Shown here: piece by piece, positions 36,757-44,742 of the stretch | Position numbering within the stretch: position 1 is the first letter of the stretch | Layout: each line of letters starts with the position of its first letter | Assembly (NCBI GenBank): GCA_964433135.1 | Contig: CAYSQW010000014.1 | Coordinates: forward strand, 1-64,000 | Length of the DNA stretch: 64,000 nt | From: CAYSQW01 sp964433135 | GTDB taxonomy: Bacteria; Acidobacteriota; Aminicenantia; Aminicenantales; Aminicenantaceae | Reading direction: 5' to 3' | Made by a program: the position numbers and the translations under genes | Notes under the pieces: generated by a model | Database searches by the model: none | Seen by the model: the letters and a program-made list of their open reading frames with translations, nothing else | What the model was told of the DNA's origin: nothing

Positions 36757-37779
36757 ATGCGGAAATCCGTTTTCATTTTGGTGATCCTGGTCTTGATATC
36801 GGTGTGTGCGGGGTATGCGGAGGATCACGGCCGCCCAGCCGGCGGGCGTGAGAAAGGGATATCTCCTCACGAGGTCGTGTTCGCCGTGTTCGCGGAGGAT
36901 GCGGAACAGGCATCCCACCTAGTCGTTCTGGTGGAAAGCATCCGGAAATTCACCGGGCGGTTCCGTGAATCGCCGATCTGGATCTACGTGCCGTACGGCT
37001 TGGAATTGGATCAGGACACCGAGCGCAAGTTTGTCGCATACAAAGTCGATGTCCGCCGCAGTCGGGCTCCGGAACCGGCGCTGGAATATTTTTTTTCACG
37101 GAAAGTATTCGCCGCCGCCGCCGCTGAAAAGCAGGCCGTCGATCGAACGGAAATCCTGATATGGGTGGATGAAGACACGGTGTTTCTCAAGGAACCGCAG
37201 GAGCTGATTCCGGATCCGGGTATTTCGCTTGGCTACCGCCCGGTGATGCACCCGAATATCGGATCCCTTTATGACGAGCCGGTCGATGCATTCTGGCGCC
37301 GGGTATATGCGAACCTCGAGGTCTCCGACACTTCGGTGTTCCCGATGGTTACGGCCGCCGACGGGATCACCATCCGGCCCTACTTCAATGCGGGCCTGCT
37401 GGTGGTGAGACCCGAGCGCGGCATCCTGCGAAAATGGGCGGAGGGCTTTCCTAAGCTCTATGAAGACGAGATCCTGGCCGCGATGTGCCGCGAAGACAGG
37501 CGGAAGCGGATCTTTATCCACCAGGCCGCCTTGACCGGAGCCATCCTGAATCTGCTGCGGCGTAAAGAGATGAAGGAGCTTCCTCCGAGTTACAACTATC
37601 CGCTGTTCTTCGATGAGATGTTCGGCGCGCCGCGCAAATTCGACGATATCTCGGACGCCGTATCCTTGCGCTATGATGTCTTCTTCCGAAATGCGCCCCC
37701 GGACTGGAGCCGAAGGCTCAAGGGACCGGTCCAGATCATCGACTGGTTGAAAGTGCATTTTCCGCAACGATCCCGCTGA
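36757..37779 (+). CDS. Exported GT-A-like protein with DED motif, function unknown
   Basis: Exported protein of 340 residues with signal MRKSVFILVILVLISVCAGYAED. The rest reads like a GT-A nucleotidyl-sugar fold: VVFAVFAEDAEQASHLVVLVESI at the front, ILIWVDEDTVFLKEP with a DxD-like D138-E-D140, YFNAGLLVVRPERGILRKWAEGF in the position of the acceptor loop, and FIHQAALTGAIL. Such enzymes normally act in the cytosol, where nucleotide sugars are, so a signal peptide is odd. GGGAGG lies 7 nt before the ATG at 36757. It could be a periplasmic protein that reuses the fold. Confidence 0.7.
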   Translation: MRKSVFILVILVLISVCAGYAEDHGRPAGGREKGISPHEVVFAVFAEDAEQASHLVVLVESIRKFTGRFRESPIWIYVPYGLELDQDTERKFVAYKVDVRRSRAPEPALEYFFSRKVFAAAAAEKQAVDRTEILIWVDEDTVFLKEPQELIPDPGISLGYRPVMHPNIGSLYDEPVDAFWRRVYANLEVSDTSVFPMVTAADGITIRPYFNAGLLVVRPERGILRKWAEGFPKLYEDEILAAMCREDRRKRIFIHQAALTGAILNLLRRKEMKELPPSYNYPLFFDEMFGAPRKFDDISDAVSLRYDVFFRNAPPDWSRRLKGPVQIIDWLKVHFPQRSR

Positions 37780-37922
37780 TATTCTTCCCGCCGCGCCCGC
37801 GCGGCCGGCGGAGGCTTTGCACCCGACATATCCCCAGGTCGAAAATTATCCGCCAACCTTTTTTTCACAAGGGGCGTCTTATTATATGTTCACACATCCA
37901 AGACAAATCGAGGGAGAACATA

Positions 37923-37958
37923 ATGCCGTTTCAAGCCTGTCGGAGAGGGAAACCGTGA
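37923..37958 (+). CDS. Possible 11-residue leader peptide overlapping padR start
   Basis: ATG at 37923 has GAGGGAG at ideal distance and opens a reading frame of 11 codons ending in TGA at 37956-37958, overlapping the GTG start of the third padR gene (GTGA). It could couple padR translation to upstream initiation. It may equally be the remnant of an original padR start displaced by an insertion; no peptide evidence exists. Confidence 0.3.
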   Translation: MPFQACRRGKP

Positions 37959-38281
37959 AACTTCTGTCCAGCCTTGATGAACTGCTGATGCTGGTCATCC
38001 TCGAACTCGGGGAAAAGGCCTACGGTGTTCCCATCCGCAGAGCGCTTTCCAAAGCGACCGGAAAGGAATGGTCGATCGGCGCCGTATACGATCCGCTTTA
38101 TCGTTTGGAGCATAGGAAGCTGATCGAATCTTTTCTCTCCGGGCCTACTCAAGACCGCGGCGGACGCAGCAAGCGGATATTTTCCCTGACGCCGAAGGGG
38201 CGGGAAGCGCTGCTTTCGCATAAAAGGATCCGTGATCGGCTGTGGGGGAGAATCAAAGAGACAGCCGGGGGATTTTCTTAA
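37955..38281 (+). CDS. PadR-family transcriptional regulator
   Basis: PadR winged-helix protein (108 residues) with (V/M)KLLSSLDELLMLVILELGEKAYGVPIRRALSK, then the recognition segment TGKEWSIGAVYDPLYRLEHRKL, and GGRSKRIFSLTPKGREAL. The GTG at 37955, after GGAGAGGGA, is preferred because it aligns with the ATG of the PadR at 30924; upstream frame extension adds non-family sequence. ATATGTTCACACAT at 37883-37896 is a possible PadR half-site pair. The permease starts 4 bp after its stop. Confidence 0.9.
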   Translation: MKLLSSLDELLMLVILELGEKAYGVPIRRALSKATGKEWSIGAVYDPLYRLEHRKLIESFLSGPTQDRGGRSKRIFSLTPKGREALLSHKRIRDRLWGRIKETAGGFS

Positions 38282-38285
38282 GAAC

Positions 38286-40898
38286 ATGAGAAAACGGATC
38301 CGCTTGAAACGAAAAACAGCGGAACTTTCAAGAGATCCTCAGCCGCCGAGGATGGCGGGCCGGCTGATGGCGCCGATCTTGAATGCTTTTACGGATTCTC
38401 CTCTGCGGGGGGATCTGGAAGAAGAGTATCGCTTCCTCTGTGATGAAACAGGAGTTTGGAAGGCCGATTTATGGTATTGGAGACAGACTCTGAAATCGAT
38501 GCCTTCCCTGTTAAATATCTGCGTTTACTGGAGTGTTTACATGCTGAAAAATTATTTGAAAATCGCTGTCCGCAACATCACCAGGAACAAGGGCTATTCC
38601 TTTATCAATATCGCCGGCCTGGCGGTGGGAATCGCCTGCTGTCTCCTCATCATCCTGTGGGTAAAGGATGAATTAAGCTACGACCGGTTTCATGAAAACG
38701 CCGATGTGCTTTACCGGGTTGAATTCGATCAAAACTACTCGGGCCGGATGTTTCACGTCAACGTCACCAGTCACCCGCTCGGTCCGGGTATCGTTGCCGA
38801 GCTCCCCGGGATTGAAGCGATGACCCGGTTCACCATACCTGACGAGGTCCTGGTCAAAAATAAGGAGAAATCGTTTTATGAAGATGGATTCGTATGTGTC
38901 GACCCTGCTTTTTTCACCATGTTCTCGTTCCCTTTTATCCATGGCGAGGCCGGTACGGCTCTCGATGATAACTTTTCGATAGTCATAACGGAAGATCTTG
39001 CTCACAAGTATTTTGGAAATTATGATCCTATCGGGCGGGTCCTGACCGTAAACGAGCAGTATGATTTCAAGGTTACGGGAGTGGTTCGAAACCTTCCCCG
39101 GAATTCCAGCGTGCGGTTCAACCTGGCGGTTCCCTACGAATTTCTTAGGGTGGTCGGCATACCGCTTGACCGCTGGAACAACAATTCAGTGGTTACTTAT
39201 GTCAAGCTGGCTGCTCAGGCGTTACCGAATGATATGGGAAAAAAGATCCTGGCCGTGGTGGCGAAAAATGTTGACGCCAAAGATCAGACGTATTCTATCC
39301 GCCCCGTGACGGATATCCACCTGCGTTCCCATTTCGGATTCGGCACGTCCGGGCGCCAAAATCAGTACATCAACATTTTTTCGATGATAGCAGCTTTCAT
39401 CCTGCTGATTGCCTGCATCAATTTCATGAATTTGGCCACGGCCCGTTCGGCAAAACGAGCCAGGGAAGTGGGGCTGCGCAAAGTCGTCGGCGCTTTGAAG
39501 ACCCAGGTGGTTCGGCAGTTCTTCTGCGAATCCTGCTTCTTCACGTTTCTGGCCCTGCTTCTGGCCCTGGGGCTGGTGTGGCTGCTGCTGCCGGCGTTCA
39601 ATCAACTTTCGGGAAAAGAAATCGCTTTGGGAGTGTTGGTGGACGGAGCCGTACCGTTTCTGATCCTCGGCGTTGCTTTGATCACCGGGATCCTGGCCGG
39701 CAGCTACCCCGCCCTCTTTCTTTCCGCCTTTCCGCCTATCAGGATCCTCAGGGGTGGCTCAAGCGGAGCAGGTCGGGGCAGCGGGTTCCGGCGTGTGCTG
39801 GTGGTGATTCAGTTTTCCCTCTCCATTGGGCTTATCATCGGCACCGGGATCGTTTCTCAACAACTGGATTTTATAAAAGGAAAAGATCTCGGTTTTGAAA
39901 AAGAGCACCTGCTTTATATCCAGATGAGATCCGGGCTGGAAAAGAAATATGAGGGATTCAAGAACGCTCTGCTTAGGAGTGCGGACATACTGGCCGTGAG
40001 TGCATCCGGCGAGCGGCCTTCGGGCATCTATTCCAATTTCAACGGCGCCCGATGGGAAGGCAAACCCGATGATATGGAAATTTCTTTTTCGTTTTCAGCC
40101 GTCGATTACGATTACCTCGCGGCTTCAGGGATCGAACTGGCGGCGGGCCGCTCGTTCTCGCGCGAGATTACTTCGGATGCGGATGCGGGATTCATCGTCA
40201 ACGAAACCGCGGTCAAGGTGATGGGCATGGATGCGGCCGTGGGAAAGCCGTTCAGTATTTCGGATACACCAGGTACGATCATCGGTGTGGTCAAGGACTT
40301 CCACTTCCTGCCGCTGCGCAAGCGGATCGATCCCCTGGTGCTTTTCATCCGGCCGAGGAGCCTCCGTTATGTGCTGATTCGGATCAATGGAACGAATGTC
40401 CCGCAGGCTCTGCACCAAATCGAACAAACCTGGTATCAGGTCATGCCGCAGCATCCATTCGAGTACCGGTTTATCAGCCAGGATTTTGATGCTCAGTACC
40501 GGTCCGAACAACGGATGGGGAATGTGTTGAAGGTTTTCAGCGTTCTAGCGGTTCTTATCGCCTGTCTGGGACTGTTCGGCCTGGTCTCCCATGCCGCGGA
40601 GCAGCGGAGGAGAGAGCTGGGAATACGAAAAGTCTTGGGAGCCGGTATGGGGCGGATCGGTCTGCTGCTGACCAAGGAATTTTTTGTTCTCGTATTGGCG
40701 GCCAATCTGATCGCCTGGCCGATTTCCTATCTGGCCATGCGTTGGTGGCTGCAGAACTTTGCCTACCGGGCGCCGATAAGACCGGAGCTTTTCCTGCTTT
40801 CGGCGGGGACGGCCCTGGTGATCGCACTGCTGACGGTCATGTATCAAGCCGTCAAGGCGGGTTTGACCGACCCGGTGCAGGCCCTGAAACATGAGTGA
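38286..40898 (+). CDS. PadR-linked orphan ABC permease with prefix domain
   Basis: Permease of 870 residues. The prefix (about 1-80) starts very basic (MRKRIRLKRKTAEL) and contains RGDLEEEYRFL and LWYWRQTLKSMPSL, the third example of the GDxxEEY / WxWRQ prefix. The body begins MLKNYLKIAVRNITRNK, with DELSYDRFHENADVLYRVE, HKYFGNYDPIGRVL, DIHLRSHFGF, ACINFMNLATARSAKRAREVG, LAGSYPALFLSAFPPIRIL, GVVKDFHFLPLRKRIDP, ACLGLFGLVSHAAEQRRRELG and the end PVQALKHE. A GTG inside padR (38232) is also in frame, but the ATG 4 bp after the padR stop is more natural. Confidence 0.9.
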   Translation: MRKRIRLKRKTAELSRDPQPPRMAGRLMAPILNAFTDSPLRGDLEEEYRFLCDETGVWKADLWYWRQTLKSMPSLLNICVYWSVYMLKNYLKIAVRNITRNKGYSFINIAGLAVGIACCLLIILWVKDELSYDRFHENADVLYRVEFDQNYSGRMFHVNVTSHPLGPGIVAELPGIEAMTRFTIPDEVLVKNKEKSFYEDGFVCVDPAFFTMFSFPFIHGEAGTALDDNFSIVITEDLAHKYFGNYDPIGRVLTVNEQYDFKVTGVVRNLPRNSSVRFNLAVPYEFLRVVGIPLDRWNNNSVVTYVKLAAQALPNDMGKKILAVVAKNVDAKDQTYSIRPVTDIHLRSHFGFGTSGRQNQYINIFSMIAAFILLIACINFMNLATARSAKRAREVGLRKVVGALKTQVVRQFFCESCFFTFLALLLALGLVWLLLPAFNQLSGKEIALGVLVDGAVPFLILGVALITGILAGSYPALFLSAFPPIRILRGGSSGAGRGSGFRRVLVVIQFSLSIGLIIGTGIVSQQLDFIKGKDLGFEKEHLLYIQMRSGLEKKYEGFKNALLRSADILAVSASGERPSGIYSNFNGARWEGKPDDMEISFSFSAVDYDYLAASGIELAAGRSFSREITSDADAGFIVNETAVKVMGMDAAVGKPFSISDTPGTIIGVVKDFHFLPLRKRIDPLVLFIRPRSLRYVLIRINGTNVPQALHQIEQTWYQVMPQHPFEYRFISQDFDAQYRSEQRMGNVLKVFSVLAVLIACLGLFGLVSHAAEQRRRELGIRKVLGAGMGRIGLLLTKEFFVLVLAANLIAWPISYLAMRWWLQNFAYRAPIRPELFLLSAGTALVIALLTVMYQAVKAGLTDPVQALKHE

Positions 40899-41061
40899 AT
40901 GATCGGTTTCATTTGCTCTCCGGATCTCTTTGATAATAAGATTTACATGAAAAAATATCTTCCAAAAGATAATTGGTTCGTATCCACCCTCCTTGACAGG
41001 GCCTGTGCTTTTGGTCATCCTTAAAACCATAAACCCATGTCATTTCCGATAAGGAGTTATC

Positions 41062-41460
41062 ATGAATAAAATCATTTTCCTGTGTGGATTTCTTCTTCTT
41101 TTTGCATTCGTTGTCCCCTCCGCTTCCGGGACGATGGATGAACCGCCGCTTAAGATTACGGTTGCCTCTGACGGAGACACGATCGATGCCATGGTGGCGG
41201 CTAAAGGTGCCCGGGGCGGATACCTGCAGTTTTTCGATGAAAATGGAAAATGGCTGGAAACCATCGAAAATCCCTATTACGAACAGATGGGCAGCGCGGG
41301 CACCAGCTGTGCTTACATGATCGCGGAGAAGGGGACTACGGTTTTCGTGGCGGGGATGGTCGGATCCAAGATGGTTGGCGCCCTGGATGCGAATGAGATC
41401 GAGTTCGTCGCGTTTGAGGGGACGGTGAAAGAAGCCGTGGAATTCGTTCTCGCCCGCTGA
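41062..41460 (+). CDS. Exported NifX/NafY-like (dinitrogenase cofactor-binding fold) protein
   Basis: Protein of 132 residues. After a signal peptide (MNKIIFLCGFLLLFAFVVPSASG) the mature part reads as the NifB/NifX/NafY cofactor-binding fold: LKITVASDGDTIDAMVAAKGA, GGYLQFFDENGKWLETIENPY, GSAGTSCAYMIAEKGTTVFVAG, SKMVGALDANEIEFVAFEGT and a final helix with TVKEAVEFVL. Normal members are cytosolic and carry iron-molybdenum cofactor precursors. Export is therefore unusual; the only cysteine of the mature chain (GTSCAY) might bind metal. AAGGAG lies 7 nt before the ATG. No nif gene is in the window. Confidence 0.75.
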   Translation: MNKIIFLCGFLLLFAFVVPSASGTMDEPPLKITVASDGDTIDAMVAAKGARGGYLQFFDENGKWLETIENPYYEQMGSAGTSCAYMIAEKGTTVFVAGMVGSKMVGALDANEIEFVAFEGTVKEAVEFVLAR

Positions 41461-41582
41461 CGGCCCGGAAGCAGGCTCCGTTTCATCCGGCTTACGCGAG
41501 GAACGGCCGACAAAAATATGATCGTCTTCGTGTCTTGTCTTTACCTAGGAAAGACGCATGATCGGCATCTCCGGCCTCCGGA

Positions 41583-42029
41583 TTATATCCAATCGATGGC
41601 GGTGTAATCCGTGGCGAGGAAATGATCGTTGTTGTTGTCGTCGATGACTTTGATGGTCACGATCGCCGCCTCGGGCAGAAGCCCGGTGAATTCCAGTTCT
41701 TCGGTGACTTCCCAGGAGTGGCTGCCGTTCCCCGGGATATAGATCGCGGGTTCCGGAATATACGTCTCTTCGTTTAAAAGACCGTCTTGGATGGTGAGTT
41801 CGTGCTTGATGTTATCAACGGTCCCCCCGATATCATTGGTGTTGGATATTTCATATCGATAGAGAACGGTATATGTCTCCGCATCCGCGACATGGGTCCC
41901 CGTAACTTCCAAAGTTCCTTCGTAGGTCGCGCTCGGCCCGGTCGCTTCATTGGCGGATTGATTCCCGCACCCTGTAAAAGCAACGGCCAGCAGTAAGATC
42001 AGCGCGATTCTGAGTCCTTCGGTTTTCAT
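41583..42029 (-). CDS. Hypothetical lipoprotein, beta-rich
   Basis: Predicted lipoprotein of 148 residues: signal MKTEGLRIALILLLAVAFTGCG with lipobox FTGC, then a beta-strand-rich body (YEGTLEVTGTHVADAETYTVLYRYEISN, IYIPGNGSHSWEVTEELEFTG, AAIVTIKVIDDNNNDHFLATDY) that looks like a single immunoglobulin-like or CARDB-like domain. The ATG at 42029 has AAGGAG at good spacing; the open frame further upstream is not expected to be translated. I do not recognise a family. Confidence 0.75.
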   Translation of the reverse strand: MKTEGLRIALILLLAVAFTGCGNQSANEATGPSATYEGTLEVTGTHVADAETYTVLYRYEISNTNDIGGTVDNIKHELTIQDGLLNEETYIPEPAIYIPGNGSHSWEVTEELEFTGLLPEAAIVTIKVIDDNNNDHFLATDYTAIDWI

Positions 42030-42322
42030 GACATCTCCTTGTTCCGGATATTGAGCGCGGACTTTACGGCGGCGCCCTGAGTGTCGGACATTTGAATCGC
42101 ATGCCGCGATGGGGCGGATCGAATAGAATAACAGTGCCGATCCCGGAATGATTTGATCGATGACCAACCACATATTTTACGTGGAAAGCGCGTTTCTTGC
42201 AAATCATGGAAACAACGATGGAAAGAAAAGCCGTTCATCCGTGCCGCAAAAGAATTGAACCATGCGAAAGAATGCTGTATGTTGGGGCTGATATGGAAGA
42301 GACGGCGTTCAGGGGGCGATAG

Positions 42323-43297
42323 ATGAAAAAACAAGTTTATTGTTTGGGACTCGTGCTTCTATGTCTTTCTGCGCCGGTTTATCCGCAGAGCCTGCGCTGG
42401 TACAAAGGCAATACCCACTGTCATACCACGAATTCGGATGGAGACGCGCTTCCACACCGCGTTGTGCGCTGGTACCATGATCACGGCTATAACTTCGTCG
42501 TGATCTCCGATCATGATTTTCTTACGGAGACGGCGTTCCTGGATGCGGACCCGAAAGATGAATTTATCCTCATTCCGGGCGTCGAGATATCGGATTCTTT
42601 CGAAGGAATCCCCATCCATGTCAATGCGATCAATGTACACGAGGTGATCCTGCCCCGTCACGGCGAAAGCATTCGGGAAACGCTGCAGAACGATATTGAT
42701 GCCGTGGTTGCGGGTGGGGGACTGGCTCAGATCAATCATCCCAACTGGCGCTGGGCGTTTACGGATGAGGAGATGTCTCAGCTCAGGGATGTGAGATTGT
42801 TCGAGATATATAATTTTTCCACCAACTGCAATAATTTCGGAGCCGGGGGGAGACCGGGCATGGAAGCCGTCTGGGACCGGATGCTTTCCCGTGGATTTTT
42901 GATATACGGGGTCGCTTCGGACGACGCGCACGATTACTCAGGCGAATATAACCGAAGACGGTCCAACCCCGGCACCGGTTGGATCATGGTCCGCTCTGAA
43001 AAACTGAGTCCGGAAGCCGTTACCGGGGCGCTTTCCCGCGGGGATTTCTACGCGACGACCGGGGTTCTTCTGAAAGATCTCCGGGTATCTGATGAAAGAA
43101 TAGCCCTGGAAATAGAACCGGAAAGCGATTGGGCTTACACCACGCGTTTCATAGGACGGAACGGAGAAATCCTCAAGGAGGTTTTCGGCACCGAAGCCGC
43201 ATATGATTTCAGGGGCGATGAGCTGTATGTCCGTGCGCGGGTGTTCGCTTCTTCAGGTGAATTTGCCTGCATCCAACCGGTATTCCTTAAAAGGTGA
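42323..43297 (+). CDS. Exported PHP-domain metallohydrolase (CehA/McbA-like)
   Basis: Exported PHP-fold phosphoesterase-type protein (324 residues) with signal MKKQVYCLGLVLLCLSAPVYPQ. Metal ligands visible are H32 and H34 in NTHCHTTNSDGD, SDHDFL around residue 65, the GVEIS segment near residue 93 and HPNWRW near residue 146, with GVASDDAHDY supplying the later Asp-His pair. Such exported PHP proteins (CehA/McbA-like) hydrolyse phosphoester or amide-like bonds; the substrate is unknown. The C-terminal 70 residues form a beta-rich accessory domain. Confidence 0.85.
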   Translation: MKKQVYCLGLVLLCLSAPVYPQSLRWYKGNTHCHTTNSDGDALPHRVVRWYHDHGYNFVVISDHDFLTETAFLDADPKDEFILIPGVEISDSFEGIPIHVNAINVHEVILPRHGESIRETLQNDIDAVVAGGGLAQINHPNWRWAFTDEEMSQLRDVRLFEIYNFSTNCNNFGAGGRPGMEAVWDRMLSRGFLIYGVASDDAHDYSGEYNRRRSNPGTGWIMVRSEKLSPEAVTGALSRGDFYATTGVLLKDLRVSDERIALEIEPESDWAYTTRFIGRNGEILKEVFGTEAAYDFRGDELYVRARVFASSGEFACIQPVFLKR

Positions 43298-43367
43298 AAC
43301 CGGTCGGCGGCACCGCTCCGGCCCCCTCGATTTTACCCCGTGGCCGAATAAATGATTGGAGAGTCCA

Positions 43368-44528
43368 TTGAAAAGTATCAACCCAAACCTGAAAGATCTC
43401 TATGCCCCTCCCATTTGCGCATTCAAAAACAAAGCCGAAACGATGCTCGATACGGGCCGGCCCGTGCTTGATCTCAATCAGGCGGTTCCCGATTATCCTC
43501 CGCCGGAGTGTATCCGGCGCGCGTTGGCGGAGGCGGTGAAAGGGGAATCGCTTTTCAGGTACACGGCCGATGAAGGGATTCCCGAACTGCGTGAAGCTGT
43601 CGCGGAGGACCTCAGCCGTCTCTACCGGAATCGTTTTGACAAGCGGGACATTATGGTTACGGCGGGAGCCAACAGCGGATTTTTCCTGGCGCTGTCCGCA
43701 TTGGCCGCGCCCGGCGATGAGATCATTCTGCTCAGCCCCTATTACTTCAATCATTTCATGGCGGCCCGGATCCTTGGCGTTTCCGTGCGCGAAGTCAGGA
43801 TGGATCCGGCCGGCGGATTTATTCCTCCCCGTGAAAAGATACTCGAGGCCGTTTCTCGCCGAACCCGGGCTCTGGTGCTGGTCAATCCCGGGAATCCGAC
43901 CGGCGTTTCCTATCCTCAAGAGGTGGTGGACGGGCTCTATGGGATCTGCAGGGATGCGGGGATCTGGTTGATATCCGATGAGGTCTATAACTATTTTCAC
44001 GCGGATTATCCTCATCCGGCATCGCCCCTGAACATCGAGGGGGCGTTGGAACATGTGGTTTCACTTCACTCTTTTTCCAAAACGTTCAGCATCACCGGAC
44101 TGAGGGCGGGCTTCATCGCAGCGGCTCCCGGGCTTCAGTCGCACATCCTTAAATCACAGGACACCATCTCGATCTGTGCTCCGGTCCCCGGGCAGCTGGC
44201 CGCCTTGGCCGGACTTCGCGGCGCCGGTGCCTGGCTCGAGGACCGAATTGCCGAGATGCACGATCGTTCCCTTACATTCGAAAAATTGTTCCGTGCGAGA
44301 GACCTTCCGTTCCGGATCCTATCCCGGGGTGCTTTTTTCGTTTACCTGGAGCATGAATTCCCGGAATCCAGTCAGGCCCTCTGCGAAAGGATGATTGTCC
44401 GGGAAAACCTGGTCATGCTCCCGGGCTCCTATTTTGGATCGGGGCAGGAAATAACCATCCGGGCGGCGTTGGGAAATATGAACCGGGAACGAATTTTCGA
44501 TGTTTTGGATGCACTGGCGCGGGCTTGA
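43368..44528 (+). CDS. PLP-dependent aminotransferase, class I/II
   Basis: Second fold-type I aminotransferase (386 residues). Landmarks: LDLNQAVPDYPPPECIRRAL, YTADEGIPELREAVAEDL, VTAGANSGFFLALSALAAPGDEI, VLVNPGNPTGVSYP, WLISDEVYNYF, and the PLP lysine in SLHSFSKTFSITGLRAGFI. The start is taken as TTG at 43368 with TTGGAGAG just upstream; a TTG at 43356 is the alternative. It is only distantly similar to the aminotransferase at the window start and carries the classic NPTG motif the other has altered. Confidence 0.88.
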   Translation: MKSINPNLKDLYAPPICAFKNKAETMLDTGRPVLDLNQAVPDYPPPECIRRALAEAVKGESLFRYTADEGIPELREAVAEDLSRLYRNRFDKRDIMVTAGANSGFFLALSALAAPGDEIILLSPYYFNHFMAARILGVSVREVRMDPAGGFIPPREKILEAVSRRTRALVLVNPGNPTGVSYPQEVVDGLYGICRDAGIWLISDEVYNYFHADYPHPASPLNIEGALEHVVSLHSFSKTFSITGLRAGFIAAAPGLQSHILKSQDTISICAPVPGQLAALAGLRGAGAWLEDRIAEMHDRSLTFEKLFRARDLPFRILSRGAFFVYLEHEFPESSQALCERMIVRENLVMLPGSYFGSGQEITIRAALGNMNRERIFDVLDALARA

Positions 44529-44644
44529 CGCTTTTTTCTTAAACATCGTCTGTTAGAGATACCGCCCTTTTCCTCCTGTTGCGTTTTCCCGCCGCCGCCG
44601 ATTCCTCTCTTTACGGCTAAATGGCTTTCCGGTCGAAAAAAAAC

Positions 44645-44688
44645 TTGACATAGTAATAAGTTAACAGTATATTTGATATGACAGTATA
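44645..44688 (+). promoter_or_regulatory. Strong promoter with ACAGTATA direct repeats
   Basis: Consensus TTGACA (44645-44650), 17-bp spacer, TATATT (44668-44673). ACAGTATA occurs at 44664-44671 over the -10 and again at 44681-44688 near the start site, 17 bp apart, which may be a regulator site. It drives the permease starting at 44743. Confidence 0.65.
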
Positions 44689-44742
44689 AGCTGATTGATA
44701 TTAATGATTCCCGGCTGAGTTTCATGCCGAAGGAGGGAGATC

